NCBI RefSeq assembly: GCF_043555835.1
Contig: NZ_JBIGHV010000002.1
Span: 827,315 to 891,314, forward strand
Length of the DNA: 64,000 nucleotides
DNA from: Pelomonas parva
GTDB lineage: Bacteria; Pseudomonadota; Gammaproteobacteria; Burkholderiales; Burkholderiaceae_C
Direction of reading: 5' to 3'
The stretch's first letter is position 1. Every line of letters starts with the position of its first letter. The position numbers and the translations under genes are program-made. Positions 42,841 to 51,721 of the stretch are shown in pieces. The notes below the pieces were generated by a model. That model did no database searches. It worked only from the letters and a program-made list of their open reading frames with translations, and had not been told where the DNA came from.

Positions 42841-43056
42841 ATGAACATCTTTTTGCCGCAGGCTATGCGCGACTTCGTTGAGCAACGCGCGGTCCAGTGC
42901 GGCCTTGAGAGCGGCAGCGAGTACGTCTGCGAGCTGATTCGGCGCGATCAAGGCCGGGAGGCCTTGCGTGTTCAAGTGCTTGCCGGTGCCGAATCACCGC
43001 CGGCTGTGGAGATGACGCCAGCGTGGTTCGCCAGCCTGCGAGGTCGTGCGCAGTGA
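42841..43056 (+). CDS. Orphan ParD-family antitoxin
   Basis: A 71-residue ParD-type RHH protein: MNIFLPQAMRDFVEQRAVQCG, then SGSEYVCELIRRDQGRE, which is the DNA-binding helix pair, and a short C-terminal toxin-binding tail ending in WFASLRGRAQ. In parDE operons a ParE gene of about 95 codons overlaps the parD stop. Here the next 118 bp are non-coding and the following gene is czcA on the other strand, so the toxin is missing. It lies 26 bp after the DUF885 gene and may be cotranscribed with it. Confidence 0.8.
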   Translation: MNIFLPQAMRDFVEQRAVQCGLESGSEYVCELIRRDQGREALRVQVLAGAESPPAVEMTPAWFASLRGRAQ

Positions 43057-43110
43057 CCGCGCTGGCCGCTGGCGCCTGACGCCCAGATCCAAGAAAACAA
43101 GCTACAGAGA

Positions 43111-43154
43111 CACAGAGGCACAGAGAACAAGCGCTTTCTCTCTGTGCCTCCGTG
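43111..43154. terminator. Bidirectional hairpin between parD and czcA
   Basis: CACAGAGGCACAGAGA (43111-43126) pairs with TCTCTGTGCCTCCGTG (43139-43154), with one mismatch and a 12-base loop. Flanking A- and T-rich bases (AAGAAAACAA before and TTCTCTT after) favour termination from either side. It separates the + strand DUF885/parD genes from the end of the minus-strand czc operon. Confidence 0.6.
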
Positions 43155-43174
43155 CCTCTGTGGCTGTGTTCTCT

Positions 43175-46100
43175 TCAAGCCGGAGTGACCCCGCGCCGGT
43201 GCGCCCAGCGGTACAGCAGCGGCAGCACCAGCAGCGTCAACGCCGTCGACGACAGGATGCCGCCGATGACGACGGTGGCCAGCGGGCGCTGCACCTCCGC
43301 GCCGGTGCCGGTGGCCAGCGCCATCGGCACGAAGCCCAGTGACGCGACCAGCGCCGTCATCAGCACCGGCCGCAGCCGCGTCAGTGCGCCGTCCCGAACG
43401 GCGCGTTCGAGCGGCATGCCTTCGTCGCGCAGCGAGCGGATGAAGGCGATCATCACCAGCCCGTTCAGCACCGCCACGCCGGACAACGCGATGAAGCCCA
43501 CGCCGGCCGAGATGGACAGCGGGATGTCGCGCAGCCACAGCGCCACGATGCCGCCGGTCAGCGCGAAGGGCACGCCGGTGAACACCAGCAGGCCGTCGCG
43601 CACATTGCCGAACATCGCGAACAGCAGCACGAAGACCAGCCCCAGCGCCACCGGCACGACGATCTTCAGCCGCGCCGTGGCCGACTGCAGCTGCTCGAAG
43701 CTGCCACCCCAGCTCGTCCAGTAGCCGCTGGGCACCTTGACCCGCTCGGCCAGCCGCGCCTGCGCCTCGGTCACGAAGGAACCGATGTCGCGGCCGCGCA
43801 CATTGGCGGTCACGACGACGCGGCGCTTGCCGTTCTCGCGGCTGACCTGGTTGGGCCCGGGCGCCTCGTCAAAGCTCGCCAGCTCGCCGAGCTGCACATG
43901 CGCGCCGTTCGGTAGCCGCAAGGGCAGGCGCTTCAGTGCATCCAGGTCACTGCGCACGCTGTCCGGCAACCGCACCTGGATGTCGAAGCGCCGATCGCCC
44001 TGGAACAGCACGCCGGCCTCCTGGCCGCCGATGGCCGCCGCCACGGTCTGCTGCACGTCGGCCACGCTCAGGCCCAGGCGGGCGAGCTTGGCGCGGTCCA
44101 GCTGCAGCGTCAGCAGCGGCAAACCCGTCGTCTGCTCGACCTTCACGTCCGCTGCGCCGGCCACGCCTTGCAGCAGCTTGGCGATCTGCTCCGCCGTGCG
44201 CTCCATGGTGGCCATGTCGTCGCCGAACACCTTCACTGCCACGTCGCTGCGCACGCCCGAGATCAGCTCGTTGAAGCGCATCTGGATGGGTTGCGTGAAC
44301 TCGTAGTTGTTGCCCGGCACCTGCGCCGCAATGGCTTGCAGGCTATCGACCAGTGACGCCGTGCTGCGCTTGGGATCGGGCCATTCGCTGCGCGGCTTCA
44401 ACATGACGAAGGTGTCCGCCACGTTGGGCGGCATCGGGTCGGTCGCGATCTCGGCCGTGCCCAGCTTGGAGAACACGCGCGCTACCTCGGGCGCCTGCAG
44501 CAGCGTGCGCTCCAGCTCGCGCTGCATCTCCACCGCCTGCGTCAGACTGGTGCCGGGGATGCGCATGGCATGCAGCGCAATATCGCCCTCGTCCAGGCTG
44601 GGGATGAACTCGCTGCCCATGCGCGTGGCCAGCAGCGCACTCAAGGCGACGGCCACGCCGGCGATGGTCAGCACCAGTGGCGGGTGCGCCAGCGCGCGGT
44701 CCAGCAGCGGCGCATAGCCACGCCTGGCCCAGCCCATCAGGCGGTTCTCTTTCTCGTCGACCCGGTTGCCGATCCACAGCGCCACGGCCGCCGGGATGAA
44801 GGTCACCGACAGCAGCATCGCCCCCAGCAGCGCGATGACGACGGTGAACGCCATCGGGTGGAACATCTTTCCCTCCACGCCGCTCAGCGCAAAGATGGGC
44901 AGGTAGACCACCATGATGATGAGCTGGCCGAACAGCAGCGGCCGGCGCGCTTCGCGGGCGGCGGCGAAGACCTCGTCGAAACGCTCCTGGCGCGTGAGCA
45001 GCCGGCCCGCTGCAGCCTGCGCGTGCGACAGCCGCCGCACGCAGTTCTCAACGATGACGACGGCGCCGTCGATGATGATGCCGAAGTCCAGCGCGCCCAG
45101 GCTCATCAGGTTGGCGCTGACCTTGTTGGCCACCATGCCGCTGAACGTGAACAGCATGGACAGCGGGATCACCGCCGCCGTGATGACGGCCGCGCGCAGG
45201 TTGCCGAGGAAGGCGAACAGCACGGCGATGACCAGCAGCGCGCCTTCCAGCAGGTTGGTCCGCACGGTGGCGATGGCCTTGTCGATCAGCGTCGTGCGGT
45301 CGTACACCGTCTGCGCAATGACGCCTGCGGGCAGGCTGCGGTTGATGGCTTCCAGCCGCTGGTCCACCGCCAGCGACACCTGCCGGCTGTTCTCGCCCAG
45401 CAGCATGAAGACGGTGCCCAGCACCACCTCGCGGCCGTTCTCGGTGGCGGCGCCGCTGCGCAGCTCTTGCCCTAAGCCCACATCGGCCACATCACGCACG
45501 CGCACCGATCCACGGATGACGATGTCGGCGATGTCCGCCATGCCCGTCACTTGGCCCGGCACGCGGATCAACACCTGCTCGCCGCGCCGCTCGATGTAGC
45601 CGGCGCCCACGCTCACGTTGTTGCGCTCCAGCGCCTGCACCACCTCCGGCAGCGTGATGCCATGCGCCACCAGCTTGTCCGGCCAAGGCGCGACCTGGTA
45701 TTCCTTGGCCTGGCCGCCGATGGTGTTGATCTCCGTCACGCCCGGCACGGTGCGCAGCTGTGGCTTGACGATCCAGTCCTGGATCTCGCGCAGGTCCGTC
45801 GGCGTGTACGGCGTGCCGTCGGCCTTGAGCGCGCCGGGCTTGGCCTCCACGGTCCACATGTAGATCTCGCCCAGGCCTGTGGCGATGGGGCCGAGCGACG
45901 GCGCCAGGCCGGCAGGCAACGTCGCGCGGGCCTCCTGCATGCGCTCGTTGACGAGCTGGCGCGCGAAGTAGATGTCGGTGCCCTCCTTGAACACGACGGT
46001 GACCTGCGACAGGCCGTAGCGCGACAGCGAGCGTGTCTGCTCCAGCCGGGGCAGGCCTGACATCGCGGTCTCGATGGCGAAACTGACGCGCTGCTCGGCC

Positions 46101-46279
46101 TCCAGCGGCGAATAGCCCGGCGCCTCGGTGTTGATCTGCACCTGCACGTTGGTGATGTCGGGCACGGCGTCGATGGGCAGGCGCTGGTAGCTGAACACGC
46201 CTAACGCCGCCATGCCCAGCACGGCCAGCATGATGAGCCAGCGCTGGGCGATGGCGAATCGGATGAGTTTTTCAAACAT
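43175..46279 (-). CDS. czcA: Heavy-metal efflux RND pump CzcA-type
   Basis: A 1034-residue HME-RND transporter with 12 predicted membrane helices and two large periplasmic loops. The helix-4 motif LGALDFGIIIDGAVVIVEN carries the Asp-Asp-Glu set typical of divalent-cation (Zn, Co, Cd) pumps of the CzcA/CnrA type. CusA-type copper pumps have a different sequence there. It exports metal from periplasm and cytoplasm to outside with the CzcB adaptor and CzcC channel. It is the last gene of the czcI-C-B-A operon, 9 bp after czcB. Confidence 0.92.
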   Translation of the reverse strand: MFEKLIRFAIAQRWLIMLAVLGMAALGVFSYQRLPIDAVPDITNVQVQINTEAPGYSPLEAEQRVSFAIETAMSGLPRLEQTRSLSRYGLSQVTVVFKEGTDIYFARQLVNERMQEARATLPAGLAPSLGPIATGLGEIYMWTVEAKPGALKADGTPYTPTDLREIQDWIVKPQLRTVPGVTEINTIGGQAKEYQVAPWPDKLVAHGITLPEVVQALERNNVSVGAGYIERRGEQVLIRVPGQVTGMADIADIVIRGSVRVRDVADVGLGQELRSGAATENGREVVLGTVFMLLGENSRQVSLAVDQRLEAINRSLPAGVIAQTVYDRTTLIDKAIATVRTNLLEGALLVIAVLFAFLGNLRAAVITAAVIPLSMLFTFSGMVANKVSANLMSLGALDFGIIIDGAVVIVENCVRRLSHAQAAAGRLLTRQERFDEVFAAAREARRPLLFGQLIIMVVYLPIFALSGVEGKMFHPMAFTVVIALLGAMLLSVTFIPAAVALWIGNRVDEKENRLMGWARRGYAPLLDRALAHPPLVLTIAGVAVALSALLATRMGSEFIPSLDEGDIALHAMRIPGTSLTQAVEMQRELERTLLQAPEVARVFSKLGTAEIATDPMPPNVADTFVMLKPRSEWPDPKRSTASLVDSLQAIAAQVPGNNYEFTQPIQMRFNELISGVRSDVAVKVFGDDMATMERTAEQIAKLLQGVAGAADVKVEQTTGLPLLTLQLDRAKLARLGLSVADVQQTVAAAIGGQEAGVLFQGDRRFDIQVRLPDSVRSDLDALKRLPLRLPNGAHVQLGELASFDEAPGPNQVSRENGKRRVVVTANVRGRDIGSFVTEAQARLAERVKVPSGYWTSWGGSFEQLQSATARLKIVVPVALGLVFVLLFAMFGNVRDGLLVFTGVPFALTGGIVALWLRDIPLSISAGVGFIALSGVAVLNGLVMIAFIRSLRDEGMPLERAVRDGALTRLRPVLMTALVASLGFVPMALATGTGAEVQRPLATVVIGGILSSTALTLLVLPLLYRWAHRRGVTPA

Positions 46280-46288
46280 CGTTGTTCC

Positions 46289-47515
46289 TCAATGAGCGTG
46301 TTCCGCAGCGGCTTTGCCGATGTCGGCTTTCACGAGGAAGCTGTTCTTCGCCGCGTAGCGCTCGCCGGCGTTGAGGCCTTTCAACACTTCGACATGGCTG
46401 CCATCGCTGCGGCCCGTCTCCACACGGCGCGCGTCGAACTGCTGGCCCTGGCGCACGAACACCACGCGGGCGCCGTCCAGCACCTGCACCGCATCCGCCG
46501 CCACGGCCACCGGCACCTCGGCCTCGCTGGCCGTCAGCGCCACCGTCACCGGCAGCCCGGGCCGCCACAGGCCCTTGGGGTTGGCCAGCACCAGGCGGGC
46601 AGTCGCGCTGCGGCTCTGCTCGCCGACCAGCGCGCCGACGTAGCTCAGCCTGGCCTCGCCCTGCGCCTCGAACGTCGTCGCCTGGACCTGCGCCGTCATG
46701 CCTTCGGCCAACTGGTTCAGGTCCTTGGCCGGCACGGTCAGTTCGACCCAGACGCTGGACAGGTCGGCCACCTGGAACACGGCGGCGTCCTCCTTCAGCG
46801 CCTCGCCGACGCTGAGCTTCTTGTCGACGATGACGCCGTCGATCGGCGAGCGGATCTCGTGCCGCGTGAGGCCTTGCGGGTCGCCGGCCGTTGCGCCCAA
46901 GGCCGCCAGCCGCTGCCGCGCGTTCTCGACCGTGATCTCTGCCTCCTGCATCGCCTGGCGCGCGGCCAGATAGTCCTGCTCGGCGGAGATCTTGTCCTCC
47001 CACAAGCGCTTCTCGCGGTCGTGCGTGGTCCGCGCGAGCGTCAGTCGCTTCTGCGCGCTCAGCAGCTCGCTGCGCTGGTCCGCCAGCGCGGGGCTGGAGA
47101 TGACGGCCAGCACCTGGCCGCGCTTCACGCGGTCGCCCGCGTTGGCGCGCACGGCTTGCACCAGCCCGGCCAGGCGCGGCGTGACGATGACGGCGCGGTC
47201 CTGGTTCAGCTTCACCTCGCCCAGCAGTTGCAGGCGGGTGGCGATGCGCGCCGGGCCGGCGTCGGCCAGCGCGATGCCGTTGTGGCGCAGCTGCTCGTCG
47301 CTGAAGCGGGGGTGGGGTGCTTCGGCTGGCGCCGACGCCGCTGTAGATGCCGTTTTGGCGGGCGCATGCTGCACCTCTTCGGCATGCTCATGGCCGTGAT
47401 CGTCGTGCCCGTCCTCGCCGTGCTTGTCGCCGCGCAGGATGGCCAATCCCAGCAGCAGTCCCACGGCCAGCACCGCCGCGATGGCGATGGCGTTCTTCTT
47501 TGCGTTCATGCTCAA
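46289..47515 (-). CDS. czcB: Czc efflux periplasmic adaptor
   Basis: A 408-residue membrane-fusion protein. It has an N-terminal membrane anchor (AIAIAAVLAVGLLLGLAIL) and then a His/Asp/Glu-rich stretch (HGEDGHDDHGHEHAEE) suited to metal binding. The lipoyl/hairpin core has VTPRLAGLVQAVRANAGDRV, a coiled-coil hairpin at about 170-215, and beta-barrel and membrane-proximal domains. It links CzcA to the outer-membrane channel. The start overlaps the end of czcC by four bases. Confidence 0.92.
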   Translation of the reverse strand: MSMNAKKNAIAIAAVLAVGLLLGLAILRGDKHGEDGHDDHGHEHAEEVQHAPAKTASTAASAPAEAPHPRFSDEQLRHNGIALADAGPARIATRLQLLGEVKLNQDRAVIVTPRLAGLVQAVRANAGDRVKRGQVLAVISSPALADQRSELLSAQKRLTLARTTHDREKRLWEDKISAEQDYLAARQAMQEAEITVENARQRLAALGATAGDPQGLTRHEIRSPIDGVIVDKKLSVGEALKEDAAVFQVADLSSVWVELTVPAKDLNQLAEGMTAQVQATTFEAQGEARLSYVGALVGEQSRSATARLVLANPKGLWRPGLPVTVALTASEAEVPVAVAADAVQVLDGARVVFVRQGQQFDARRVETGRSDGSHVEVLKGLNAGERYAAKNSFLVKADIGKAAAEHAH

Positions 47516-48726
47516 TCCTCTTGATCGTTCTGGGTGGACCGGCCCAGCAAGCGGTCCAGGTCGGCGGCGGCGCGGTGGGTGTCGGCGCTGCCTTGCAGCA
47601 ACTGGCGGCGCAGCTGGAACAGCGTTCGCTGGGCGTCCAGCACATCGAGGAAGGCGAACTTGCCCAGCTCGTAGCCCCTCAGTGCCGCGTCGTACGACGC
47701 CTGCGCGGTGGGCAGCGCGTCGTCACGCAGCAGCGCCACCTGCTCGCGGCCCAGCCGCAGCCGCGCGCTAGCGTCGGCCACGTCGGTCTGCAGCTTCAAC
47801 GTCGCGCTGGCCAGCGCTTCGCGCGCCTGGTCTTCGCGGCGCAACGCCTCCAGCAGGCCGCCCTGGTTGCGGTCATTGACGGGCAGCGGCAGCGAGAAGC
47901 CGATGACGGCCTGCGTGCGGCCCAGCTCGGCGTCGCGCTTGGCGCCCAGCGTGACCGTCACGTCGGGCACGCGGCGCGCGCGTTCCGTGTCGCTCAGGGC
48001 CTGGCGGCGGGCGATGTCCAGCCGGGCCAGCCGCAGCGCGGGCGCCTCCAGCATCCATTCGCCCAGTTGTTGGTCGCTCGGCGCGTGGGGCAGGGCGGCG
48101 CTGTCGCCATCGGCTTGCGTCACCGCTTGCAGTTGCTGGCCGCACAAGGCCGCCAGCCGTCCACGTGCCAGCAGCAGCGCGCTCTGCGCCTGCGCGACTT
48201 CGGCCCGCGCACCGGCCTCGGCAACGCGCGCCTTGGCCAGCTCCAGTGGCGGCACCTTGCCGGCCTGCAGCCGCTTGTCCGCCGCCGTCACGGCGCTGCT
48301 GGCCAGCACCAGCGACGACTCGGCCAGCCGCTGCTGCTCCTGCGCGCCGAGCAGCTCGAAGAACGCGGCGGCCACGGCTGCACGTAGCTCGGCCTGCCTG
48401 GCAGCGAGCGACACGGCCGCCTGCTCGCGGGCCTGCGCCGCGACGGCCTGGCGCGCAGCGCGCTTGCCGCCCAGCTCGATGGCCTGGGACAGCTGCACGG
48501 TGCTTGTCCGCGTGGCGCGGCGCGTGTCTTCCAGCAGCACGCCCAGCTCGGGGTTGGGCCGCGCGCCGGCCTGGGCTTCGGCGCCTTGCTGGGCTTGCAG
48601 CTCCAGGCGGGCGACTGCGAGGTCGGGGTTGTGAATGAGGGCCATGGCTTGCGCCTCGGCCAGGGTCAGGGCATGGGATGCGCTGGCAAACAGCGTCATC
48701 CAAAGAAGGCCAACAAGGCTTCGCAT
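47512..48726 (-). CDS. czcC: Czc outer-membrane efflux channel
   Basis: A 404-residue TolC-family outer-membrane factor. The start at 48726 gives a signal peptide (MRSLVGLLWMTLFASASHA) followed by LTLAEAQAMALIHNPDLAVA, the usual OEP start. Two OEP repeats with long Ala/Gln/Leu-rich helices follow, and NDRNQGG marks the internal turn. It forms the exit duct for the CzcBA pump. ATGs far upstream (to 49134) run into the CzcI-like gene and are not credible. Confidence 0.9.
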   Translation of the reverse strand: MRSLVGLLWMTLFASASHALTLAEAQAMALIHNPDLAVARLELQAQQGAEAQAGARPNPELGVLLEDTRRATRTSTVQLSQAIELGGKRAARQAVAAQAREQAAVSLAARQAELRAAVAAAFFELLGAQEQQRLAESSLVLASSAVTAADKRLQAGKVPPLELAKARVAEAGARAEVAQAQSALLLARGRLAALCGQQLQAVTQADGDSAALPHAPSDQQLGEWMLEAPALRLARLDIARRQALSDTERARRVPDVTVTLGAKRDAELGRTQAVIGFSLPLPVNDRNQGGLLEALRREDQAREALASATLKLQTDVADASARLRLGREQVALLRDDALPTAQASYDAALRGYELGKFAFLDVLDAQRTLFQLRRQLLQGSADTHRAAADLDRLLGRSTQNDQED

Positions 48727-48829
48727 CGAACTCTCCAGGTTGTTGGGACAACGGACGGTTCGGCGCGCAGCCGGCACCCGGCGGGTGCCTTGCTTCAGGT
48801 CAGCAGGGGAGGGGAAGCGGCGCGCCGAA

Positions 48830-49168
48830 TCAGGCGCGCAGCCAATTGGGGCGTTCGAGCCCGGCAGGGATGTGTGACGCGGGCGGCGCTGCCGCTGTGG
48901 GGGCGGGCGCCAGCGTCTGTGGCGCCACGAGCGCATGCCCATCGGCCGAAGGCGTGGCGCTTGCAGCGTGGTGGCAATGGCAGTGGCCGGTCTCGCAGAC
49001 CGGGTGCGCCTCGCCGGCCTTGTCGGCATGGGCGGGCGCGGCGTCTGCAAGCGCGACCTGCTGGCCTTGCTGCTCGGCCAGTTCATCGACGCAGCAAAGC
49101 GCCGCGCCGGCCCAGGACAACTGGGCGGCGACAAGCAAGGTCAGCAGGGCGATGAACCAGCGGCGCAT
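48830..49168 (-). CDS. czcI: CzcI-like small periplasmic Cys/His-rich protein
   Basis: A 112-residue protein with signal peptide MRRWFIALLTLLVAAQLSWA, two early Cys (ALCCVDE) and the metal-like cluster CETGHCHCHH at about 57-66. The C-terminal half is Ala/Pro-rich. Size, the RR-W-F....LSWA start and the position directly before czcC match CzcI of Cupriavidus czcICBA, thought to modulate czc expression. The start at 49168 was chosen because it begins the signal peptide. 103 bp separate it from czcC. Confidence 0.65.
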   Translation of the reverse strand: MRRWFIALLTLLVAAQLSWAGAALCCVDELAEQQGQQVALADAAPAHADKAGEAHPVCETGHCHCHHAASATPSADGHALVAPQTLAPAPTAAAPPASHIPAGLERPNWLRA

Positions 49169-49202
49169 GGGCGCGCATTCTATGAGCCAGTCCGCAGGCG
49201 CC

Positions 49203-49219
49203 AATAACGTTCCGTTAAT
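49203..49219. promoter_or_regulatory. Dyad in the czcI-czcR divergent promoter
   Basis: AATAACG-TTC-CGTTAAT is an inverted repeat (TAACG / CGTTA) in the 86-bp gap between the divergent czcI and czcR genes. It is the only AT-rich symmetrical site there and lies 35 bp from the czcR start, which suits a CzcR operator controlling both directions. OmpR-family regulators usually prefer direct repeats, so this is tentative. Confidence 0.4.
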
Positions 49220-49254
49220 GTCCGCGCCTCATCCTTTTGGGCAACGGAGGAGCG

Positions 49255-49920
49255 ATGCGGGTCTTGCTGGTGGAAGACGATGAGCTGATTGCGCAAGGCG
49301 TGCTGGCCGGCCTGCGCGCGCATGGCATGACGGTGGACCAGGTGGCGACAGCCGCTCATGCGGAGGCGGCCCTGGCCACGCTGGCCTGCGACGCCGTCGT
49401 GCTGGACCTGGGCCTGCCGGACGAGGACGGCCTCGCGCTGCTGCGGCGCCTGCGCGCCCGGGGCTGCGCCACGCCCGTGCTGATCCTGAGCGCGCGCGAC
49501 GCCGTGCCGGACAAGGTGGCGGGCCTGCAGTGCGGGGCCGACGACTACCTGCTCAAGCCCTTCGACCTCAGCGAGCTGGTGGCGCGCCTGCACGCACTCG
49601 CGCGGCGGGCGGCGGGCCGCTGCGTTGACGTCATCGAGCGCGGCGCCTTGCGCGTCACGCCCAGCCTGGGCGAGGTGACGATGCACGGCCGCGTCGTGCC
49701 CTTGCCGCGCCGCGAGCTGGCGCTGCTGAGCGCGCTGCTCAACGCGCAGGGCCGCATCCTCAGCGCGGAGCAGTTGAAGGGCCTGCTGTACGACTTCAGC
49801 GACGAGATCGAAAGCAATGCCGTCAGCGTGCACATCCACCACCTGCGCCGCAAGCTGGACGCCGGCCTAATCGAGACGGTGCGCGGCCTTGGCTACCGCA
49901 TCGCGCTGGACTCGCCATGA
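49255..49920 (+). CDS. czcR: OmpR-family response regulator, CzcR-like
   Basis: A 221-residue response regulator. The receiver domain has acidic residues EDD at 7-9, phospho-acceptor Asp51 (AVVLDLGLPDEDG) and the Lys in DDYLLKPFDLSEL. The winged-helix DNA-binding domain (about 125-220) ends HIHHLRRKLDAGLIETVRGLGYRI. The start at 49255 is supported by a strong GGAGGAG ribosome-binding site. It is divergent from czcICBA and overlaps czcS by four bases. It probably activates the efflux operon. Confidence 0.9.
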   Translation: MRVLLVEDDELIAQGVLAGLRAHGMTVDQVATAAHAEAALATLACDAVVLDLGLPDEDGLALLRRLRARGCATPVLILSARDAVPDKVAGLQCGADDYLLKPFDLSELVARLHALARRAAGRCVDVIERGALRVTPSLGEVTMHGRVVPLPRRELALLSALLNAQGRILSAEQLKGLLYDFSDEIESNAVSVHIHHLRRKLDAGLIETVRGLGYRIALDSP

Positions 49921-51257
49921 GCCTGCGCGTCCGCCTGTTGTTGATGATCGGCAGCGCGCTGGCCCTGCTGTGGGGGGCGGTCGCCTTCTGGCTGCATGGC
50001 GACATCCAGCGGCAGATGCAGCGCATGCTGGACGACCGCCTGGTCACGGCGGCCTACATGGTGTCGGACCTGGTGACGCAGAACCCGGCGCTGTGGAGCG
50101 CGAGCGCCGACACGCGGGCGGCGCTGCAGCCCGTGCTGACGCTGACCGGCCCCCTGGTCTGCCAGGTCAGCAGCGCGCGCGGCGAGATCCTGGTGCGCAC
50201 GCCCGGCGCCAGCGGCGCGCTGCTCGACGGCGCCGCGCCCGGCTTTGCGTTCAAGACGATAGACGGCCTGACCTGGCGCACCTACACGATCAACACGCAG
50301 GGCCTGGCGATCACCACGGCCGACCGCATTGGTGACCGCGCGACGCTGCTGAACAGCGCCGTGCTGGCCGCCGTGGCGCCGTTCGGCGCGGCGCTGCTGG
50401 GTGGGCTGCTGGTGTTGTGGTGGGCCGTGGGCAAGGCGCTGCAGCCGCTGGAGCGCTTGCGCTGCGAGCTGGCCTCGCGCGCCATCGACGAGCTGACCCC
50501 GGTTGCCGACGGCGGCCGGCCACGCGAGCTGCGGCCCTTCGTCGACACCGTCAACGACATGCTGGCCCGCATCCGCGCGACCGTGCAGCGCGAGCGCCGC
50601 TTCACCAGCGACGCCGCGCACGAACTGCGCACACCGCTGACCGCCATCAAGGTGCATCTGCAGGTGCTGCGCCTGTCCGAGGGCGACGACGCCGTGCGCG
50701 CGCTGGCGCATGCCGATGAGGGCGTGGCGCGCCTGCAGGCGGCATTGAGCCAGCTGCTGACGTTGTCGCAGGTGGAGGCGCATGGCGGCAGCGAGGGCAC
50801 GAACCGCACCGCCGTGGCCGACATGGTGGCGCTGGCCGTGCGCGACTGCGCGCCGGCGGGCGACCCACGCCTGCAGGTCTTCAACCGCTGCGAGGAGGCC
50901 GCTGTGGCCGTGCCTGAAGCCCTGGCCGTTACCGCGCTGCGCAACCTGCTGGACAACGCCCGCCGCCACACGCCCGTGGACGGCCATATCCACCTGCACG
51001 TCGACGGCCTGTGTGGCGAGGTGCGCCTGGCGGTGGCCGACACCGGCCCGGGCCTGGACGACGAAGGCCTGGCCATGGCCACCGAGCGCTTCTGGCGGCG
51101 CGGCACGGGCACCGGCAGCGGCCTGGGCCTGGCCATCACGCAGGCGGTGTGCGAGCGCTTCGGCGGCTCGCTCACGCTCGCGCGTGCCGACGAGGGCGGG
51201 CTGGTGGCCACCATCACCTTGCCTCTGGCCACGATCAACCACGACACGGAGGCGTGA
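49917..51257 (+). CDS. czcS: Sensor histidine kinase, CzcS-like
   Basis: A 446-residue membrane kinase. The first helix is at about 5-27, a periplasmic sensor domain at about 28-135, and a second helix at about 145-170. HAMP follows, then HisKA with His235 in RRFTSDAAHELRTPLTAIK. The N box NLLDNARRHTP and the G boxes DTGPGLDDEG and GTGSGLGLAI complete the ATPase domain. It would sense periplasmic Zn, Cd or Co. The stop overlaps the start of the next gene by one base (TGATG), coupling it to an iorAB-like pair. Confidence 0.9.
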   Translation: MSLRVRLLLMIGSALALLWGAVAFWLHGDIQRQMQRMLDDRLVTAAYMVSDLVTQNPALWSASADTRAALQPVLTLTGPLVCQVSSARGEILVRTPGASGALLDGAAPGFAFKTIDGLTWRTYTINTQGLAITTADRIGDRATLLNSAVLAAVAPFGAALLGGLLVLWWAVGKALQPLERLRCELASRAIDELTPVADGGRPRELRPFVDTVNDMLARIRATVQRERRFTSDAAHELRTPLTAIKVHLQVLRLSEGDDAVRALAHADEGVARLQAALSQLLTLSQVEAHGGSEGTNRTAVADMVALAVRDCAPAGDPRLQVFNRCEEAAVAVPEALAVTALRNLLDNARRHTPVDGHIHLHVDGLCGEVRLAVADTGPGLDDEGLAMATERFWRRGTGTGSGLGLAITQAVCERFGGSLTLARADEGGLVATITLPLATINHDTEA

Positions 51258-51721
51258 TGCCCTACTCGATCAGCGTCAACAGACACATGCGGCAGGCGGA
51301 CGTGGAGGCAGACACGCCGCTGCTCTGGGTGCTGCGCGACACGCTGGGCCTGACCGGCACCAAGTTCGGCTGCGGCGCCGGCCTGTGCGGTGCCTGCACC
51401 GTGCAGTTGGACGGTCAGGTCGCGCGCAGCTGCACCGTGCCCATCAGCGCGGTGGGCGCGGCCCGCGTGGCCACCATCGAGGCCTTGTCGCCGGACCGTT
51501 CGCACCGCCTGCAGCAGGCGTGGATCGCCGAGCAGGTGCCGCAGTGCGGCTACTGCCAGTCCGGCATGCTGATGGCCGCCGACGCGCTGCTGAAGGCCAC
51601 ACCGCAGCCGAGCGACGCGGACATCGACGCCGCCATGACCAACCTTTGCCGCTGCGGCACCTACAACCGCGTGCGGCGCGCCATCAAGCGGGCTGCCGGC
51701 CTGCCGGTGGAGGCGGCATGA
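51257..51721 (+). CDS. iorA: Isoquinoline 1-oxidoreductase alpha-type [2Fe-2S] subunit
   Basis: A 154-residue small subunit of a xanthine-oxidase-family molybdenum enzyme. The plant-type [2Fe-2S] cluster is CGAGLCGAC plus a further Cys (RSCT). The second helical cluster is in CGYCQSG and CRCGTY. It transfers electrons from the Mo centre held by the large subunit. The start ATG at 51257 overlaps the czcS stop, and its own stop overlaps the start of the large subunit (ATGA). This makes a four-gene coupled operon czcRS-iorAB. Confidence 0.9.
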   Translation: MPYSISVNRHMRQADVEADTPLLWVLRDTLGLTGTKFGCGAGLCGACTVQLDGQVARSCTVPISAVGAARVATIEALSPDRSHRLQQAWIAEQVPQCGYCQSGMLMAADALLKATPQPSDADIDAAMTNLCRCGTYNRVRRAIKRAAGLPVEAA

